A stretch of DNA of 64,000 bases from Adiantum capillus-veneris (lineage: Eukaryota > Streptophyta > Polypodiopsida > Polypodiales > Pteridaceae), in NCBI GenBank assembly GCA_014529385.2, contig CM043963.1:99937412-100001411 (forward strand), read 5' to 3'. Within the stretch, counting starts at the first letter, position 1. Every line of letters starts with the position of its first letter. The position numbers and the translations under genes are program-made. The notes below the pieces were generated by a model. That model did no database searches and was not told where the DNA came from. It saw only the letters and a list, made by a program, of their open reading frames with translations. Of the stretch, positions 11,492-25,000 are shown one piece after another.

Positions 11492-12745
11492 GTGATCATT
11501 GAAGAAATCCCAGATATTTCAGAAGTACCAGTCAATTCTAACAGCAGTAAGTGGGCCCAACAAAGGGAAGTTTGGAAGGCCAAAGGTAAAGAAAAGGTGG
11601 TAGATGAGTGGAACGAGCAGCGGGAACTAGCAGCTAAAATCACAGAGGATTTAGCTAAGAAGCTGCCAGAGAATCCAGAAAGTTTCGAAGCTAGAGTCAT
11701 TCAGAGGATACTAGCCCAATCGACTGATAAAGATCATTCAGTACCGGCCATGACAGAGACCATGCTGGCTGTAGTACATGGACTAGCTGATGAAATGGGA
11801 GTGGAAGGAAAGAGTAGAAGTACTGTTGAAGAAGAATGGTAGTGTGAAGACACTAGTTCTTCAGGCTCTGACAATCAGTCTGACCAGGAGCGAGAGGAAA
11901 TTCAGGTGAAAATTTGTGATAGAATCCAGAAGCTGACTGTAGAGCTCGAGGATATAAGAAAGACCTTACCTGAGGTGGCCAACTTTATCAGACAATGTAG
12001 GAAGACTGAGGCAGAGGCTAGAACAGTGGACCTGACGGCTATCCGGGATGATGAAGTTCCACTTATTCAGGTAGACTACAAGGTCAGGAAGCAGTGGGAA
12101 CCTCTCTCAAGCGTCATACTCGATGGAGGAGCAGGAGTCAACATAATGGGAGCCCATATTCAGCAAAGAATGGGTATCACTGACATGAAACCAACACCAT
12201 TCAAAGTAAGAATGGAAGATCATTGAGTCGTACAAGCGACGGGTATGATTGAAAACATGCAGATAAGAGTTGGGAAGGAGAAATTCAAAACCAGTTTCCT
12301 AGTCTTGGATGTGCAGGGAGCATATGGAATGCTACTAGGCCTCGCATGGTTAAGAACAACACATGTTGTTCATGACTACGCAAACCAGACTTTAACCATA
12401 GAAGGGGCCAGTGGCAAAATCAAAATCCAGACCAACAACACCAGGAGCTGGAAAAAGGAACTCAGGCCGAAGGAGTTGTGTCAGAAATATCGAGCTAAGA
12501 AAATTGAGAGAATGCTAGCAGCTATGAACATATTTCCTTTGGCAGAAATTTATTTGAATGCAGTCCTGCTGAACAAAGAGCAAGCTGACAAGCAGAAGAG
12601 ACAATTCCCTGATCAGTTTACTGAAGTCAATACATGGGAAAGAACAATTCAGCTAACTGGAAGAATGGAGGAACCAACTGATACTGGTATAATGGAAGAA
12701 CCAATATGTTCTAAAGAGTACCCACGGGAGAAGCATAATGATTAA
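11492..12745 (+). pseudogene. Element B protease region
   Basis: A linker is followed by a retropepsin-like domain at about 12110-12420: the active-site strand reads I-L-D-G-G-A-G-V-N-I-M, and a later hydrophobic-G-L-A-W-L segment closes the fold. The usual D-S/T-G is D-G-G here. I recall D-G-G in related plant gypsy elements, so it may be native rather than a lesion. Stops at 11840 (TAG), 12224 (TGA) and 12743 (TAA) interrupt the frame. Apart from these nonsense codons one reading frame runs unbroken from here to about 17.1 kb. Confidence 0.75.
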
Positions 12746-12748
12746 GAA

Positions 12749-14371
12749 ATGAATGGAACTTCTTGGGATTACGCTGAAGAATCGACCAAACGAAAAGGAG
12801 GCGGACCAAACTGGTTGCTTCCAGATGATCAGGAAGTGGAGGAGTGGAACTTGGGATCAGAGGAGAATCCAAGAATGATCAAAGTTAACAAACACCTGAA
12901 ACTGGCAATGAAGAAAAAAGCACGGAAAATGTTCCGGAATTATAAAGATGTATTTGCCTGGTAACATATAGATTTGAAGGGAGTAGATCCTGAAGTCTGT
13001 CAGCACCGAATACCACTGAAACTGGATGCTAGGCCAGTCAGATTGCAAAGATACCGGATGAACCCCAACTATGCAAAGAAGGTCAAGGAGGAGATTGATA
13101 ATCTTCTCAAGGCTGGGTTCATTACGAAAGTATCAAGCAGTGATTGGTTATTTCCCATAGTCGTCGTTCCTAAGAAGAATGGGAAATTAAGAGTGTGTGT
13201 TGACTATAGGAAACTAAATGCCCAGACCATTAAGGATCCATTTCCCTTACCTTTTACTGATATGTTGCTTGATGAGATCGCACGATATTAGATGTATAAC
13301 TTCATGGATGGTTATAGCGGCTATAACCAGTTACAGATTGCTCCTGAAGATAGGGCTAAGACCACTTTCATCACTGAGTGGGGAGCATTCATGTATCTGG
13401 TGATGCCTTTTGGCCTGTGCAATGCACCAGCTACTTTTCAGCGGTGTATGATGGAGATGTTTAATGAATTTCTTCATCGGTTCCTCGCCATTTTCATGGA
13501 TGAATTCACTGTCTATTCAGATGAGGAACAACACCTTCTATTCCTAGAGATGGTTTTTAAACGCTGTCAGGAGAAAAGGATTTGTTTGAATCCATTCAAA
13601 TCTGTATTTGTGGTTTGGAAGGGACAGCTATTGGGACATGTGGTTTCCCGCAATGGAATAGAAATGGCCAATGACAAAATACAGTGTGTCCAGCAAGCTA
13701 AAGCACCCAGAACTGCTTCTGAGTTGAGTTCTTTCTTGGGGTATGTGAATTTCTATAGAAGATTTATACACAAGTTTTCTTCTCAAGCAGTACCACTATA
13801 TGAGCTTACAAAGAAGACTAGTAAGTTTAATTGGATTGCTGAGTGTGAGGGGAGTTTTGAGAATTTGAAAAAATCCATTACCAGTAAACCAGTCCTCAAG
13901 CAGCCGAATTGGGATATTATTTTCCATGTACATGTAGATGCTTCAAGATTGGCAATGGGGGCAATATTAGCTCAGCCAGATGGCAGAACAGACTATCCGG
14001 TCTATTTTGCTAGTCGCAGATTCAGTCAGGCTGAACAATGCTATACGACTACTGAAAGAGAGGCCCTCGGAATGGTTTTTAGTGCTACAAAGTTCAGGCA
14101 GTACCTATTGGGGAAGTTATTCCATTTTTATGTGGATCATCAAGCTCTTCTGTTTCTGATTAACAAAGTTATTATTCAAGGCAGGCTAATAAGATGGATG
14201 ATGTTCCTTATGGAATTTGAATTCAGAATTTTCCATAAGCCTGGCCGAAACCACTGTGGAGCTGACTTTCTCTCCAGAAGTACAGAAGGATATTCAGAAT
14301 CACCTCTGAGAGATGAGCCAGTGGATATTGATTTATTTCAGTTAGAAGCAGAAGAATCAGTGGATCCTTAA
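12749..14371 (+). pseudogene. Element B reverse transcriptase and RNase H
   Basis: Ty3/gypsy RT motifs are clear in order: L-K-A-G-F-I, V-V-V-P-K-K-N-G-K-L-R-V-C-V-D-Y-R, F-M-D-G-Y-S-G-Y-N-Q, M-P-F-G-L-C-N-A-P-A-T-F-Q. The catalytic box is F-M-D-E-F at about 13494-13508, so the second of the two metal-binding aspartates is Glu. RNase H follows (H-V-D-A-S at about 13930, T-T-E-R-E-A-L-G, D-H-Q-A-L, G-A-D-F-L-S-R). Stops: TAA 12962-12964, TAG 13289-13291, TAA 14369-14371. The element could not copy itself with this enzyme. Confidence 0.92.
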
Positions 14372-15658
14372 TGGTATGATATTTATCAATTCCTTGCCCA
14401 AGGTGCCTTTCTAGAGGATTGGAAATAGAATCAGAAGAAAGCTCTGATCATAAAAAGACTAAAATTTACCATCATCTGAGGAGTACTTTATCGATTAGGT
14501 GTGGATGGTATACTTCGGAGGTGTGTCCCTATGGAAGGAAGAATGCAGGTTATTTCAGCAGCGCATAATGGCGAGTCTGGTGGACACTTCTCCAACGAAG
14601 TGACCTACAAGAAAATTCTGCAAACAGGCCTGTGGTGGCAAACAATGATTGCTGATGTCAGAAGCTTTTGTAAAACCTGTGACATATGCCAAAGAATGGG
14701 CCGACCAACAGCTGCAGACATGACTCCCTTAATGCCGATACAACCATTGAAAGTATTCATGAAATGGGGACTGGATTTTATGGGACCTTTTAAGAAGGTG
14801 ACTTTCAAGAAGAACAAGTACATTGTGATGGATACTTGTTATGTTACCAAGTGGGTTGAAGCTAAGGCTCTTCCTGACAACACAGCCAAGTCAACTGCAA
14901 GGTTTCTGTTTGAGAATATTGTTTGCCGATATGGATGTCCAATAGAAGTTGTGACCGATCAAGGGACACATTTTATCAACGATACTATGGAAATCCTATT
15001 GGATATGCTTTTAGTCAAGCATCGGAAATCTACTCCTTACTATCCCAGATGCAATGGACAGGCTGAAAGTTGCAATAAGACAATTAAGACTATTCTTACA
15101 AAGGTGGTGCAAAAGAAACCAGACCAGTGGGATTTGAAGCTTCATACTGCTCTATGGGCTTATAGGAGAGCTTATAAGGTGACTACTGGAATGACACCAT
15201 TCAGAATGGTGTATAGTACTGAAGCTGTGGTTCCTATGGAGTTCATAATTCCCACTCTAAGAATGGCTGTGAAGTATGGATTAGACTTCAACCATAATCT
15301 TAAGAAAAGAGTGAATGAACTAATGCAGTTAGATGAACTCAGGCAAAGAGCTATATTGGAACAGGAGATTATTCAACAAAGAAGGAAGCACTGGCATGAT
15401 CGCCGAATTAAAGTCCGAGAATTCCAGAAAGGAGACTTAGTGCTTCTATATCAGTCTAAATTGGGTCCAAAGAAGCCAATTGAGGTCGATTGGGTCTTCT
15501 CCAATGGCACAGTCAGATTGAAAGATTTATCTGGAGTGATGTTGCCGGGAGTATATAATGGAGCAAAGATCAAACTTTATTATTCAGAGACCAGAGAAAC
15601 TAGGTTGGAACAAGGTACTAAGGAACTGGAGGTTGTTGATCAAGAGATACCGGAATAA
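14372..15658 (+). pseudogene. Element B integrase
   Basis: The N-terminal HHCC zinc module is present (A-A-H-N-G-E-S-G-G-H-F, then C-K-T-C-D-I-C-Q at about 14670-14690). All three catalytic acids are in place: Asp in G-L-D-F-M-G-P (about 14775), Asp in V-V-T-D-Q-G-T-H-F (about 14960), Glu in N-G-Q-A-E-S (about 15066). A basic C-terminal part with the usual K-G-D-L-V-L-L segment follows. Two stops upstream (TAG 14426, TGA 14477) separate it from RNase H. The frame ends in TAA at 15656-15658 but stays coding-like beyond, in the same frame. Confidence 0.92.
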
Positions 15659-17518
15659 GAAATTTTTGGTCTTTTCCATGTGCAACCAGTTCCAGCTTCA
15701 GAACCAGTACCAGAAGAACCAGATCAGGCTGACCTGAGAACCAGTACCAGTATGGTCCAGCCAGAGTGGGAATCAGTTCAGAACCAGTATGGACACACTT
15801 TCCAAATTTTAAGTGGCCAACGGTCAAGTGATATGCCAGTGGTAATTATTACAAGGATGGGTTGCAGTCTTGTCCAATGCATGTTTGCCACGACAGCAAC
15901 GGTGCACACAAGTCTAGGAGCGGCGAGTGGTAGAGCTTTTATGGCGCGAACACATATAACAGTAAGGAGAGTTAGCATTTTTCCTCATAAATCTCTTGTG
16001 CAACGCTTTCCTCCTGTCAACCATTCGCCATCGCCGAGCTCCGAGGTTTCTTCACTACAGCCTCAAACTTCGACTTCTGACGAGACAGCTGACGGTCAGA
16101 CAACCTTACCAGCGACACCAGGGAACGGCTTTGACACAAGTAAGTCATATTCACCTTCGCCTGTTTCATCATCGTCGACCTCACAGTGTATGGGTAGAAG
16201 GAAACGCTCAGAGAAGATGCAGGAAACTCTTGAAGAAACCCAGGCTCTAGTTGCTGAGGAAAAGGTAAGCGTTCCTGTTCTTCCATACAGTAAAATCCAA
16301 TGCTATGTCTTTACTGATCACGCAATGACTATGCTACAATTCTGGGATCTGCGAGTTGTGTTGCAAGCTACAAGGATTGATTTTGATGCAGATATCATTA
16401 AGCAAGTTCTCGATTGCTTTGATACTGACACTAGCAGTGCTATGATAAATAATAGAAAGGTGTGAGTGACACCAGAAGCCATTGCATTTGCATTTCAGAT
16501 GCCTAATGAGCCCAAACCGTCTGTGGCGACTGCGCATCAAATAAGTATTGCTCTAAAGGAGGATGAAACAGCTAGAAATAAGCGCAAGGCAAGTGCTCAA
16601 GGAGTTCCAGTAGCAGGACTGGAAGCCTCCGCTGCTTATAGGTTTGTAGCTGAAGCAGTCAATCTTAAGAATAACCAAACATATGTGTCAGAGAAATTAT
16701 TTTCTATGCTGTTGGCCAAGATACTGGATCCACAAGTCCATATCAACCTTTGTCAAATACTCTCGCATAATGTACTTCAACAGACTACCAAGCTGAAATC
16801 TCAAACTGTTTTCAAGGCATGGTATGTCTGGCAATTCTTGTATTGGGCTACTGCTGCAGATGTTAATGAGCAGGTAAAGCAGACTTGGAGTGAGCAGCCC
16901 ATTTCTAAACCAAAGAAGATTGAATTGTCCTCAGATGAAGAAGACACAGACAGCCAAACGATTTCCAATGACCTGAAAAGGAAAGCCACTGCAGAGGAAG
17001 CTGGCAGTTCAAAGAAGCCAAGAATTACATTGACAAAAAGTAGTGAGTTCTTGAAGCAAATAGAAAACCAGGTTAAGGCAGTGAGCACTAGAAAGCTGAG
17101 AAAAGTAAAACTAAGCAGCAATTTATTGAGAAAACTGTGCCTGATCAATCACTTGTCAAACATACAGTTGCTACTGGCTTTGGGAAAGATCAGGTAAAGC
17201 CAATCACTGAGGAGAAGGTACCAGACCAGTCAGTGGACAAAGCCAAGAGTCAACTGGACAAAGGGAAAGGTCCAACGTCCTCAAATTTATCTGGAGAAGT
17301 TCTTTCCATTTCTGGGAACCCTCTGCAACTGGTAAAAAAGGATAAGTTGTAGCAAATGCAAACTCAAAAATTGAGAGGGCATCTTTTGCTCAGCACAACT
17401 GATTATGCTACTCTACCCTACGTGGCTCCTATGGCAATATATGAACCTGTTGATTCTGATCCAAACACGATCAAAGACAGATGTTCAGTACTGATACAGT
17501 CTTCTTGGAATACCATTG
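15659..17518 (+). pseudogene. Element B extra 3' ORF, left part
   Basis: This continues the integrase frame after the TAA at 15656. A Pro/Ser-rich stretch is followed by a folded-looking domain at about 16280-16880 with the sequence V-T-P-E-A-I-A-F-A-F-Q-M-P just after a TGA (16463-16465). That arrangement resembles the 'putative plant transposon protein' domain found in Athila/Tat-type elements (recalled, not searched). A likely start if separate is the Met near 15942. A frameshift near 17110-17140 and a TAG at 17350-17352 follow. The ORF is cut at 17518 by element A and resumes at 41441. When the 5-base target is counted once, the reading frame matches across the junction. Function unknown. 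Confidence 0.7.
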
Positions 17519-18144
17519 TGTTAAGGCGGTTACGCCGCTAGCGGAAGCTAAATAGCAAGAACTCAACCAACAACAGAATTTGTCAGACGAGGACGGAGCT
17601 TGACCCACAGGCACATGGAAACAACTAGGTGGGTGTCAAATCACCTACTCGACCTTCTAATGACAATCACTACTAAGGAAATCAAATCTAAGTTCTAAAA
17701 TACGCAAGTGACTGAAATCCGTACTACGAACGAATGCTATATGAAACAGGATCTAGAATCATTGAATCGATCTCAAACTCAAGGGGAAGTCTATACACTA
17801 GGTAAGAACAACACCCTAAAGACTTGAACTGCAAAATCAACCTATAATCACTCCGTGCGGTAAACGCGTATGAAGATAGGCCGAAAAATACAGGTGACCG
17901 AAACTTGACCCCGATGGTACTAATGCGTAGCTCTACTCGTTGTGGTTCTATAGATATGCTGCACGCTCCATTCCGACACACGAGTTGGAAGAAAACTCAC
18001 ACCGAATCTTGTAGGAACTTACCACACATAGAAGCCGATAGTGCGCACTTTTGGTATATCTGTGCGTAGCTCTCGCCGTTGCTAACACAATGGCGGTGTC
18101 GCTTCTCCAATGGCGGCTCCGTAGCTCGCGTAGCAAGTAGATAA

Positions 18145-18178
<34 letters not shown>

Positions 18179-18467
18179 GACACAGTCACGAAGCTCCAAA
18201 AACTCACTTTGATTAAATAAAACTCTACCTTTAGGTTACAAAACTTTGACTTATATACCTCAACCTTGGAGGTGAGAATATCTCTAACTAATTACATCAG
18301 CAAGTGAAATTACTTCGGAATTACAAGCTGGAAACTCAATTGAGTCCCGTTACTTAATGAATGGCTCCAATCAAAATCAATGTCGGAAAGACATTTATTA
18401 CAATCAATGGTTACAAAAATGATGAGTGTGAGCAAAAATGTGGGTGTGATCCTCTGCTGGCTCAACA
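17519..18467 (-). repeat. 3' LTR of element A
   Basis: 949 bp, minus-strand ends TGTTGAG...TTAACA. It matches 40796-41435 except for 329 bases (17728-18056) absent from the other copy and a shorter CT run (about 18147-18177). The minus strand has GTATATAAG at about 18257-18249, a promoter TATA candidate conserved in the other copy. Confidence 0.92.
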
Positions 18468-18481
18468 CTCCCCCCCTCCGC
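18468..18481 (-). promoter_or_regulatory. Polypurine tract of element A
   Basis: The minus strand reads GGAGGGGGGGAG directly against the 3' LTR start (TGTTGAG). This is the expected primer for plus-strand DNA synthesis. Confidence 0.85.
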
Positions 18482-18543
18482 GTTCATGTCGTCCCTGACA
18501 TGACTTTTATGCTTGGTCAATAAAGTCCTGTCGTCTTGAGCAT

Positions 18544-21500
18544 CTACAAATGTGATTCGTATCGTAGGTTGCTGATGGTCAAGGTTGGGCCGAATATTTT
18601 GCTTTCGTGGGTGAAAAAGTCGGTGTAGAAAGCTTCTTTGAATGTTTGCATGTGGAAGCTAGGCAAAAACATAATCCTTTGGTATAGAAGGTGCAACACT
18701 TTTGGAGAAGGCTGCAATGAAAGATCATATATCATATCAGTCACTGTGTCGGCCGTCGATAGTAGACTCGAGGTCGTGGATTTATCTGGCGCGAACACTT
18801 CAATGCAAGCTAAGAGAGTCCTGCAGATTTTCTTGAGCATCTGACACGAAAGGTCAGGAGAGCCAGTAAAGAGCTTGATGGTGCCCGTTAGGGTTTTCAC
18901 CATGTAGGCTTTACCTATTCTCTCTCCTGCCTTTGGTCCTGGCATCCTGGGATAATTAAGCCAATTTGGCTTCTTTTCTGCAATCTTGCCATGCTCTTTC
19001 CAGTTTCTGACTCTTGGCACCGGGCAGAAGGTTACATTCTCCCGAATCTCCTTTGGTGCCTCCACCAAGTAGATGAGGTAGGCTGGGCATTTGTTCAGCC
19101 AACCTTTCCTCCATCTAGGTTGTGAATCTACTATCTTCTTTGACTGTTCCTCCTTTGTGATGTCGCCTTCGTAAAGAGCGACATACTGCTCCTCCTCTAT
19201 TCTCTTTTTCGTCTTTAGCACTTCAAATTTCATCAAAGGGAAAGGCAGGCTGGGTTGCATCCACTCTTCATGGAGCACTTTTGTGTCTAATCCCTGAAGT
19301 CTAATGGAGATGAGGAGTCTCCTCTCCCATTCCATTTCCGCCTTGGCACTCTCCTCTGCTGACTTTTCTATTTGGTCATGGAGCCTTTGTTCTTCTTCTT
19401 TAGAGATTCCTGAAGTTGAGGCCACCTCATGAGCTGGGGCTGGATCTTCAATTGTGGTTGCCTCTCCAGTTTTTGGTAGCTCTATGGCTGCTCCACCTGA
19501 TTCTTCTTGTGGTGTCTCTGTCTCTCTTCTTTGTTGCTCTTGTAGATCTTGGAGCTGTTTGCGGAGGGCCTCATTCTCTGTCCATAGTTTTTGATTTTCT
19601 AATGTGAGCCTCTCCTCTGCGGCCAATGATCCCTCTGCAATGTGCAACCTTTGCACTTTCTCTAATCTTAGCTCTCTTTGTAAGCTTCGGATCTGGTCTT
19701 CTAAAGCTGGTACGAGAGTTCCTTCTTGTTCGGTTCCTGCTCTGCTAGCTCTAGGGGTAGTCCTAAGTCTAGTGATTGTTCTTTCTTGGAGCTCGACTCT
19801 TTTCCTTAGCTCAATGAGCTCATCCTTGGCTGCCTCCAACTCATCTTCTATCCGCTCCTTTGCTTCCTGTGCACTTGTTACCTCTCTTGAAGCCTCGGCT
19901 AGCTGGAGTATCAAGCCGTCTCTCTCGTTTTCCGCATCATAGAGTGATGCTTTATGACTTTCAGATTCAGTCATAGCATTCTCTAATTTCCTCTGCAACT
20001 CTGCTTCCCTTTGTTTGGCTGTCTCAATCTCTACTTCCTTTGCCCTGGATCTTTCTTTGATCTTGCCTAGCAGTTCATGCACCATGTGCATGTCTTTTTC
20101 ATCTTCATCTGTCAACTCTAAAGCTCTTTCTGCCTCCACCTCCACTGGCTTCGGCTCTTCTAGTATTTTCTGTTCGTCCAGTTTCTCTTCACTTTCTTTT
20201 GTACTCTTTGTTTTTTCCTCCGTCCCTCTCCGATCATCTTGTTTTTGTAGGGTGATCCCATAAACTGCCTCAAGGGCCTCTGCTTCAGTGTATCCTATCG
20301 CTACCAGATCCTCATAATCATTTCTCTTTTTCTGAACTGGATCTATCTCCTTTTCTTTGGTCTCGGCCTTTGGCTTTTCCAAATCATCTGTGTCCATCTC
20401 TATTGTGGTCTCTTCCACGATATTTTTCGTCTTCTTCGGGCTTGGTACATCAGTCATAGAGGGGTATCTGTCCTCAGCTTCCTTGGCTTTCCCCTTGTCG
20501 GCTTGCCCGTCTTTCTCTTGAGATTTAGTAGACTCATCTACTTTCCCTTTCCCCTTGTCGTCCTTTTTCAGCTCAGCTTTTAAAAGCTGTACCTCCTCTT
20601 CAGTGTATGGCTCGACAGGTTGCTGCTCCAGTATAGCCTCTGACTCCTCATAAGCTTTAATACATTGATCGTATTGATCAACATGCGGCCTGACTGAGCT
20701 AGTTCCGACTTTGGTGGGGTCTGGCACCCACTTTTCTTCAAAGTCACCCTTTAGAGATCTTTCTGCTCTAAACTGCTCCACTAGTCTTTCCATTCTTGCC
20801 ACTTTCTGACTTTTGGTTTGCTTGGGAGCAACCTTCTTCTTTACTTTCTTCATAAGCGGCTCGTCCACCTCCTGTTCAGGTTCTGAAACTATTTCTAGTT
20901 TCCGGCGTGCTCTTGTGGACGTCCTCTTGGATACTTCGGGCTGTTCTTCCTCCTCGTCGGCTTCTCTAAGCCACTCATTTTGGGAGGGAGCCTTTGGCCA
21001 CTGATCTCTAGCTCCAATAGCTTCATAAGCTATTCTTGTCAGAATTCCCGCTCCTCCTATGTACTTTGGCTTCTCGTTGTGCATGGCAATTACTTGCTCG
21101 TGGATGTGTTGAGCGTAATTCATCTCTTTTGGCATATTGCTCTTTAATGCCCATGTGATGGTGGTCGCAATGGCATGGGGCGGTGTCGTATACTTTTGCG
21201 ATCTTTTACTGCAAACATGGAGAAACTGGTTGTACAGTCGGCAAAGGGTTTCCGCTCTTTGGTCCGCCATATCTCCATAGGTTGCATTCTGTTTCTTGGA
21301 TCCATAGACCTCTATGGCCTCCCTTCTTTCCCTTACAGAGCTCCCTTTGTTGTGCAGCTTCAATGCGTCTGCAATGAGCTGTGGAGTGATCTGTACTTCT
21401 ACTTTCTCTCCATCCATGGCTGTCAATGTGGCTTTCCCATCCTTCTGAATGGATATTTCCAACTCGTACACTCTTCTTGTATCCACACCTGATGGTCTCG

Positions 21501-21719
21501 AGGTGAAGAAACTGTGCAAGTCTGCCCTTTCCAGGTACCTGCTGATGTCTTCTGACCTGCTATAATCTACCAATTCCTGTGGGATCATCGATACATCCAC
21601 CGCTTGCCCTTGAGGATCTCTGAAAGTCCCCTAGTAGATCTTTATTCCCTCTTTCTCCAATACTGCTTCCTCCACCCAAGTTTTGGTTGGCTTGAGGGTT
21701 TCTGCTGGAATGTCAAAGG
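18544..21719 (-). pseudogene. Element A 3' ORF, main part (coiled-coil protein)
   Basis: A 1018-residue open frame (21600-18544) plus an N-terminal extension back to the copia insertion, with one TAG at about 21630. The N-terminal region holds V-Q-I-T-P-Q-L-I-A-D-A-L, comparable with V-T-P-E-A-I-A-F-A-F in element B's 3' ORF, so both look like members of one plant-transposon ORF family. An acidic, Lys/Glu-rich middle follows. Residues about 500-690 form long heptad-like coiled coils (for example E-R-I-E-D-E-L-E-A-A-K-D-E-L), and a globular-looking C-terminal domain of about 230 residues closes it. Its place next to the polypurine tract corresponds to env-like ORFs of Athila elements, but I see no clear transmembrane helix or signal peptide. 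It starts at 26960 beyond the copia element. Confidence 0.75.
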
Positions 21720-21724
21720 GTTCC

Positions 21725-21951
21725 TGTTGGAATTAGGGTTGCAGAGAAACACACACAGCTTGGAGAAGACGAAGGAAGCTCAAGGCACACAATAGAGAGT
21801 GTGTTACTTAGTGTGCAATGGAAAGATAGATAGCCCTAGAGTGATGGGCGTATATACAATGCACGGGGGAAAAAACCTCCTAAAGAGGGAAAAAATGCCC
21901 TGGCGGTCCTAGTGTGTTCACACACATCACTACCACATGTATATGGTAACA
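21725..21951 (-). repeat. 3' LTR of the copia element
   Basis: 227 bp; the minus strand begins TGTTACCATATAC and ends CTAATTCCAACA. A G-rich polypurine tract (minus strand CCAGGGGGGATT) lies just upstream at 21952-21963. A TGTATATAC at about 21850 is a TATA candidate. Confidence 0.95.
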
Positions 21952-22026
21952 AATCCCCCCTGGAGTGATGCGGTGAACGAGAGCTGGCACATGAGTAAAG
22001 GGAAGTGCCATGCCCTGAGGACAGGA

Positions 22027-25000
22027 TCAGTCCACAAAGGGGAGTAAGCCCAAAGCTTTGCGGAAAGCTTCAAGCTTCTCACGAGACAATGCCTTTGTGA
22101 AAAGATCTGCAAGGTTGTCCTGTGTTGGCACATAAGCCAAGCTGATCTCTCCTGTTGATAGCCTCTCCCTGACATAGTGGTAATGCACCTCAATGTGCTT
22201 TGTGCGAGCATGAAAAACTGGGTTCCTCGCAACTGCCAATGCGCTCTGACTGTCAGTGTAGATAGTGTTGGCAGTGTCCTGTCCAACACCCAAGTCAGCC
22301 ATAAGGCGTCTGAGCCATACACACTCAACCGTAGCTGTGAAGACTGCCCTGTACTCAGCCTCACAACTCGAAGTGGCCATAGTAGGTTGCTTCTTGCTCA
22401 ACCATGATATACATGAACTCCCAAGCATGAAACAAAAACCACTTGTGGATACTCGCGTGTCAAAACAACCAGCCCAATCTGAGTCCCAAAAAGCATGTAA
22501 GTCTGGCGGCAATGATCCCCCCTTGGGATAAAACAAGCCAAGATGTAAAGTGCCACTAAGGTAGCGGAAAATCCTCTTGACAGCCTGCCAATGCTTAGAC
22601 CCTGGGCTATGCATAAATCTGCTGACCTGCGAGACTGCAGACTAAATATCTGGCCTCGTGTTGCATACATAAATGAGGCAGCCAACAGCAGTTTGGTAAA
22701 GAGTGACATCAGCAGGATCGCCAGCATCATGTAGACTCAACTTCAAACCTGTTTCCATGGGAGTGGCAATAGGTTTGCAATCCTCAAGTCCAAACTTACA
22801 TAGCAATGTCTCTATGTAACTTTTCTGACACAAGGCAATACCACCATCACACTGCTTAAACTGTATACCCAAGTAATGATGCAACAGCCCCAAATCTTTC
22901 ATCTTGAAAGTAGCATTCAAATCAGCCTTAAATTCAGCAATATGTCTCTCATTTGGTCCAGTGATCAGCAAATCATCAACATAAAGAACCACAATGAGAA
23001 ATACATCATCCTCACGCTTTACATACAATGTGCTTTCTGTTGGACTGTTACGAAAGCCTCGTTTAACCAAATGAGTGTCAGCTTTCTCATACCAAGTACG
23101 AGGAGATTGCTTCAACCCATACAAAGCCTTCTTACATTTGCACACTTTGTCCTCTTGTCCTTTTATGACAAAACCGCGAGGCTGCGTTACATAAACTTCC
23201 TCAAATATGTCACCATTCAAGAAAGCAGTAACAATGTCTGATTGATGTACATCCCAACCAAAATGAGCTGCCAATGCACATAGAAAACGCACAGTAGTCA
23301 TATGACAAGTGGGAGCAAAAGTCTCTTCATAATCTATGCCTTTTTGTTGTGCATAACCCTTTGCAACAAGTCGAGCCTTATGGCGATCGATCTCACCATC
23401 CGGCTTGCGTTTCAACTTGTAAACCCACTTCATACCAATGGCCTTTTTGCCAGGAGGCAAATCACATAAAGTCCATGTGTCATTCTCTATAAGTGCATCA
23501 TATTCTGATTTCATGGCAGCAATCCAATTTTCTGAATTTTGTGCTTCATCAAAAGACGGAGGCTCCTCAACATCATGTAAACTAGACACAGCCAAAGCAT
23601 AACAATCTGATGCATAAGATGCATGGCGAGAGCCTGAACGAGTACGACTAGATAAAGGTGCATCCAATTTACTGTCACGCAAAGTGTGCACCAGCCATTT
23701 TGGCATACCTCTAGCCTGCTCATTTTCAGCCCTTTCCTCATCAAGTACATCATGTACATCTGCATCAGTGATAGGCTGTTCTAAAACATTTTCAGAAACC
23801 CCCATAGGCTGTACATTTGGCTCATTGGAACTTACATTCGTATTTCCACCACTGAAAAGAGGCAACAAAGTGTCATAAATGTCCTGTGAGCTTACATTAC
23901 TGTCTCTAGTACATGACAGCAAGGGCTGAACAGAATCTTCCACAAACACTACATCCCGTGAAACCAGAATACGTTTTGTTTGTGGATGATACAACCTGTA
24001 ACCTTTGCTTTCAGCACTATAACCAACAAAAATACATTTGACAGCCTTATCATCCAATTTTCTGCGCTGCACTTGTGGCACCAAAGCATATGCCAAACAG
24101 ACAAAAACACGCATGTGCTCAATAGAAGGCTTTCTATCATGCCATGCTTCATATGGAGTAATAGACTGCAAAGCTTTCGTAGGACACCTGTTAAGTACAT
24201 AAGTGGCACACATGATGGCCTCAAGCCAAAAAGAATGCGGCAAAGCTTGATTTTTGACCATACATCGTGCCATTTTTGTTAGTGACCTGTTTTTCCTCTC
24301 AGCAACACCATTTTGCTGAGGTGTATAAGGCACTGTACATTGGTGTTTTATCCCACGACTAGCCAGAAATGCATTAAATTCATGAGACATATACTCCCCC
24401 CCTCGATCGGAACGTAGGGTGCCCATAGTACATTTTGAGACATTTTCAGCCATAGCCAAAAATTGTTTGAAGCACATAAAAACTTCGGACTTCGCTTTAA
24501 GCGGAAATACCCATGCATGCCTGGAATAATCATCAATGAAAGTCACGAAGTACAGGTAATTGCCCAAGGACGGAGTTTGCATGGGCCCACAAACATCACT
24601 ATGCACAAGCTGCAACCTGCATGTGGCCCTAACTGAACCATCCTTTGGAAACTTAGAACGCTGCATTTTACCCAGAATACAGCCTTCACAAACATGTTTG
24701 ATAGGTGCTTCAAGAGGCGGCAAAGAAGCAACCATATCAGATTTATGCAAACGCAGCAAACTGGCAAAATTCAGATGACCAAAACGTGCATGCCAAAGTT
24801 TTGCATCTGAAATAGCCCTTGAATCTGCAACAACACTTGAAAAATTTTGTCCATACTTGTCATACAAAGTGAGCTTATACAGCCCAGATGCAACAATTTC
24901 ATCACCAAAACTGAGATCATGAACTGTACATCTGTCATCCACAAATTTGACTACAAGTCCAAGTCTAGCAAGTGCGGATACAGACAAGAGATTCTTCTTG

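Noticed and set aside
19416-20263. Plus-strand open frames opposite element A's 3' ORF
   Set aside because: Shadow frames of a coiled-coil gene. Leu/Ser-rich and without any domain.
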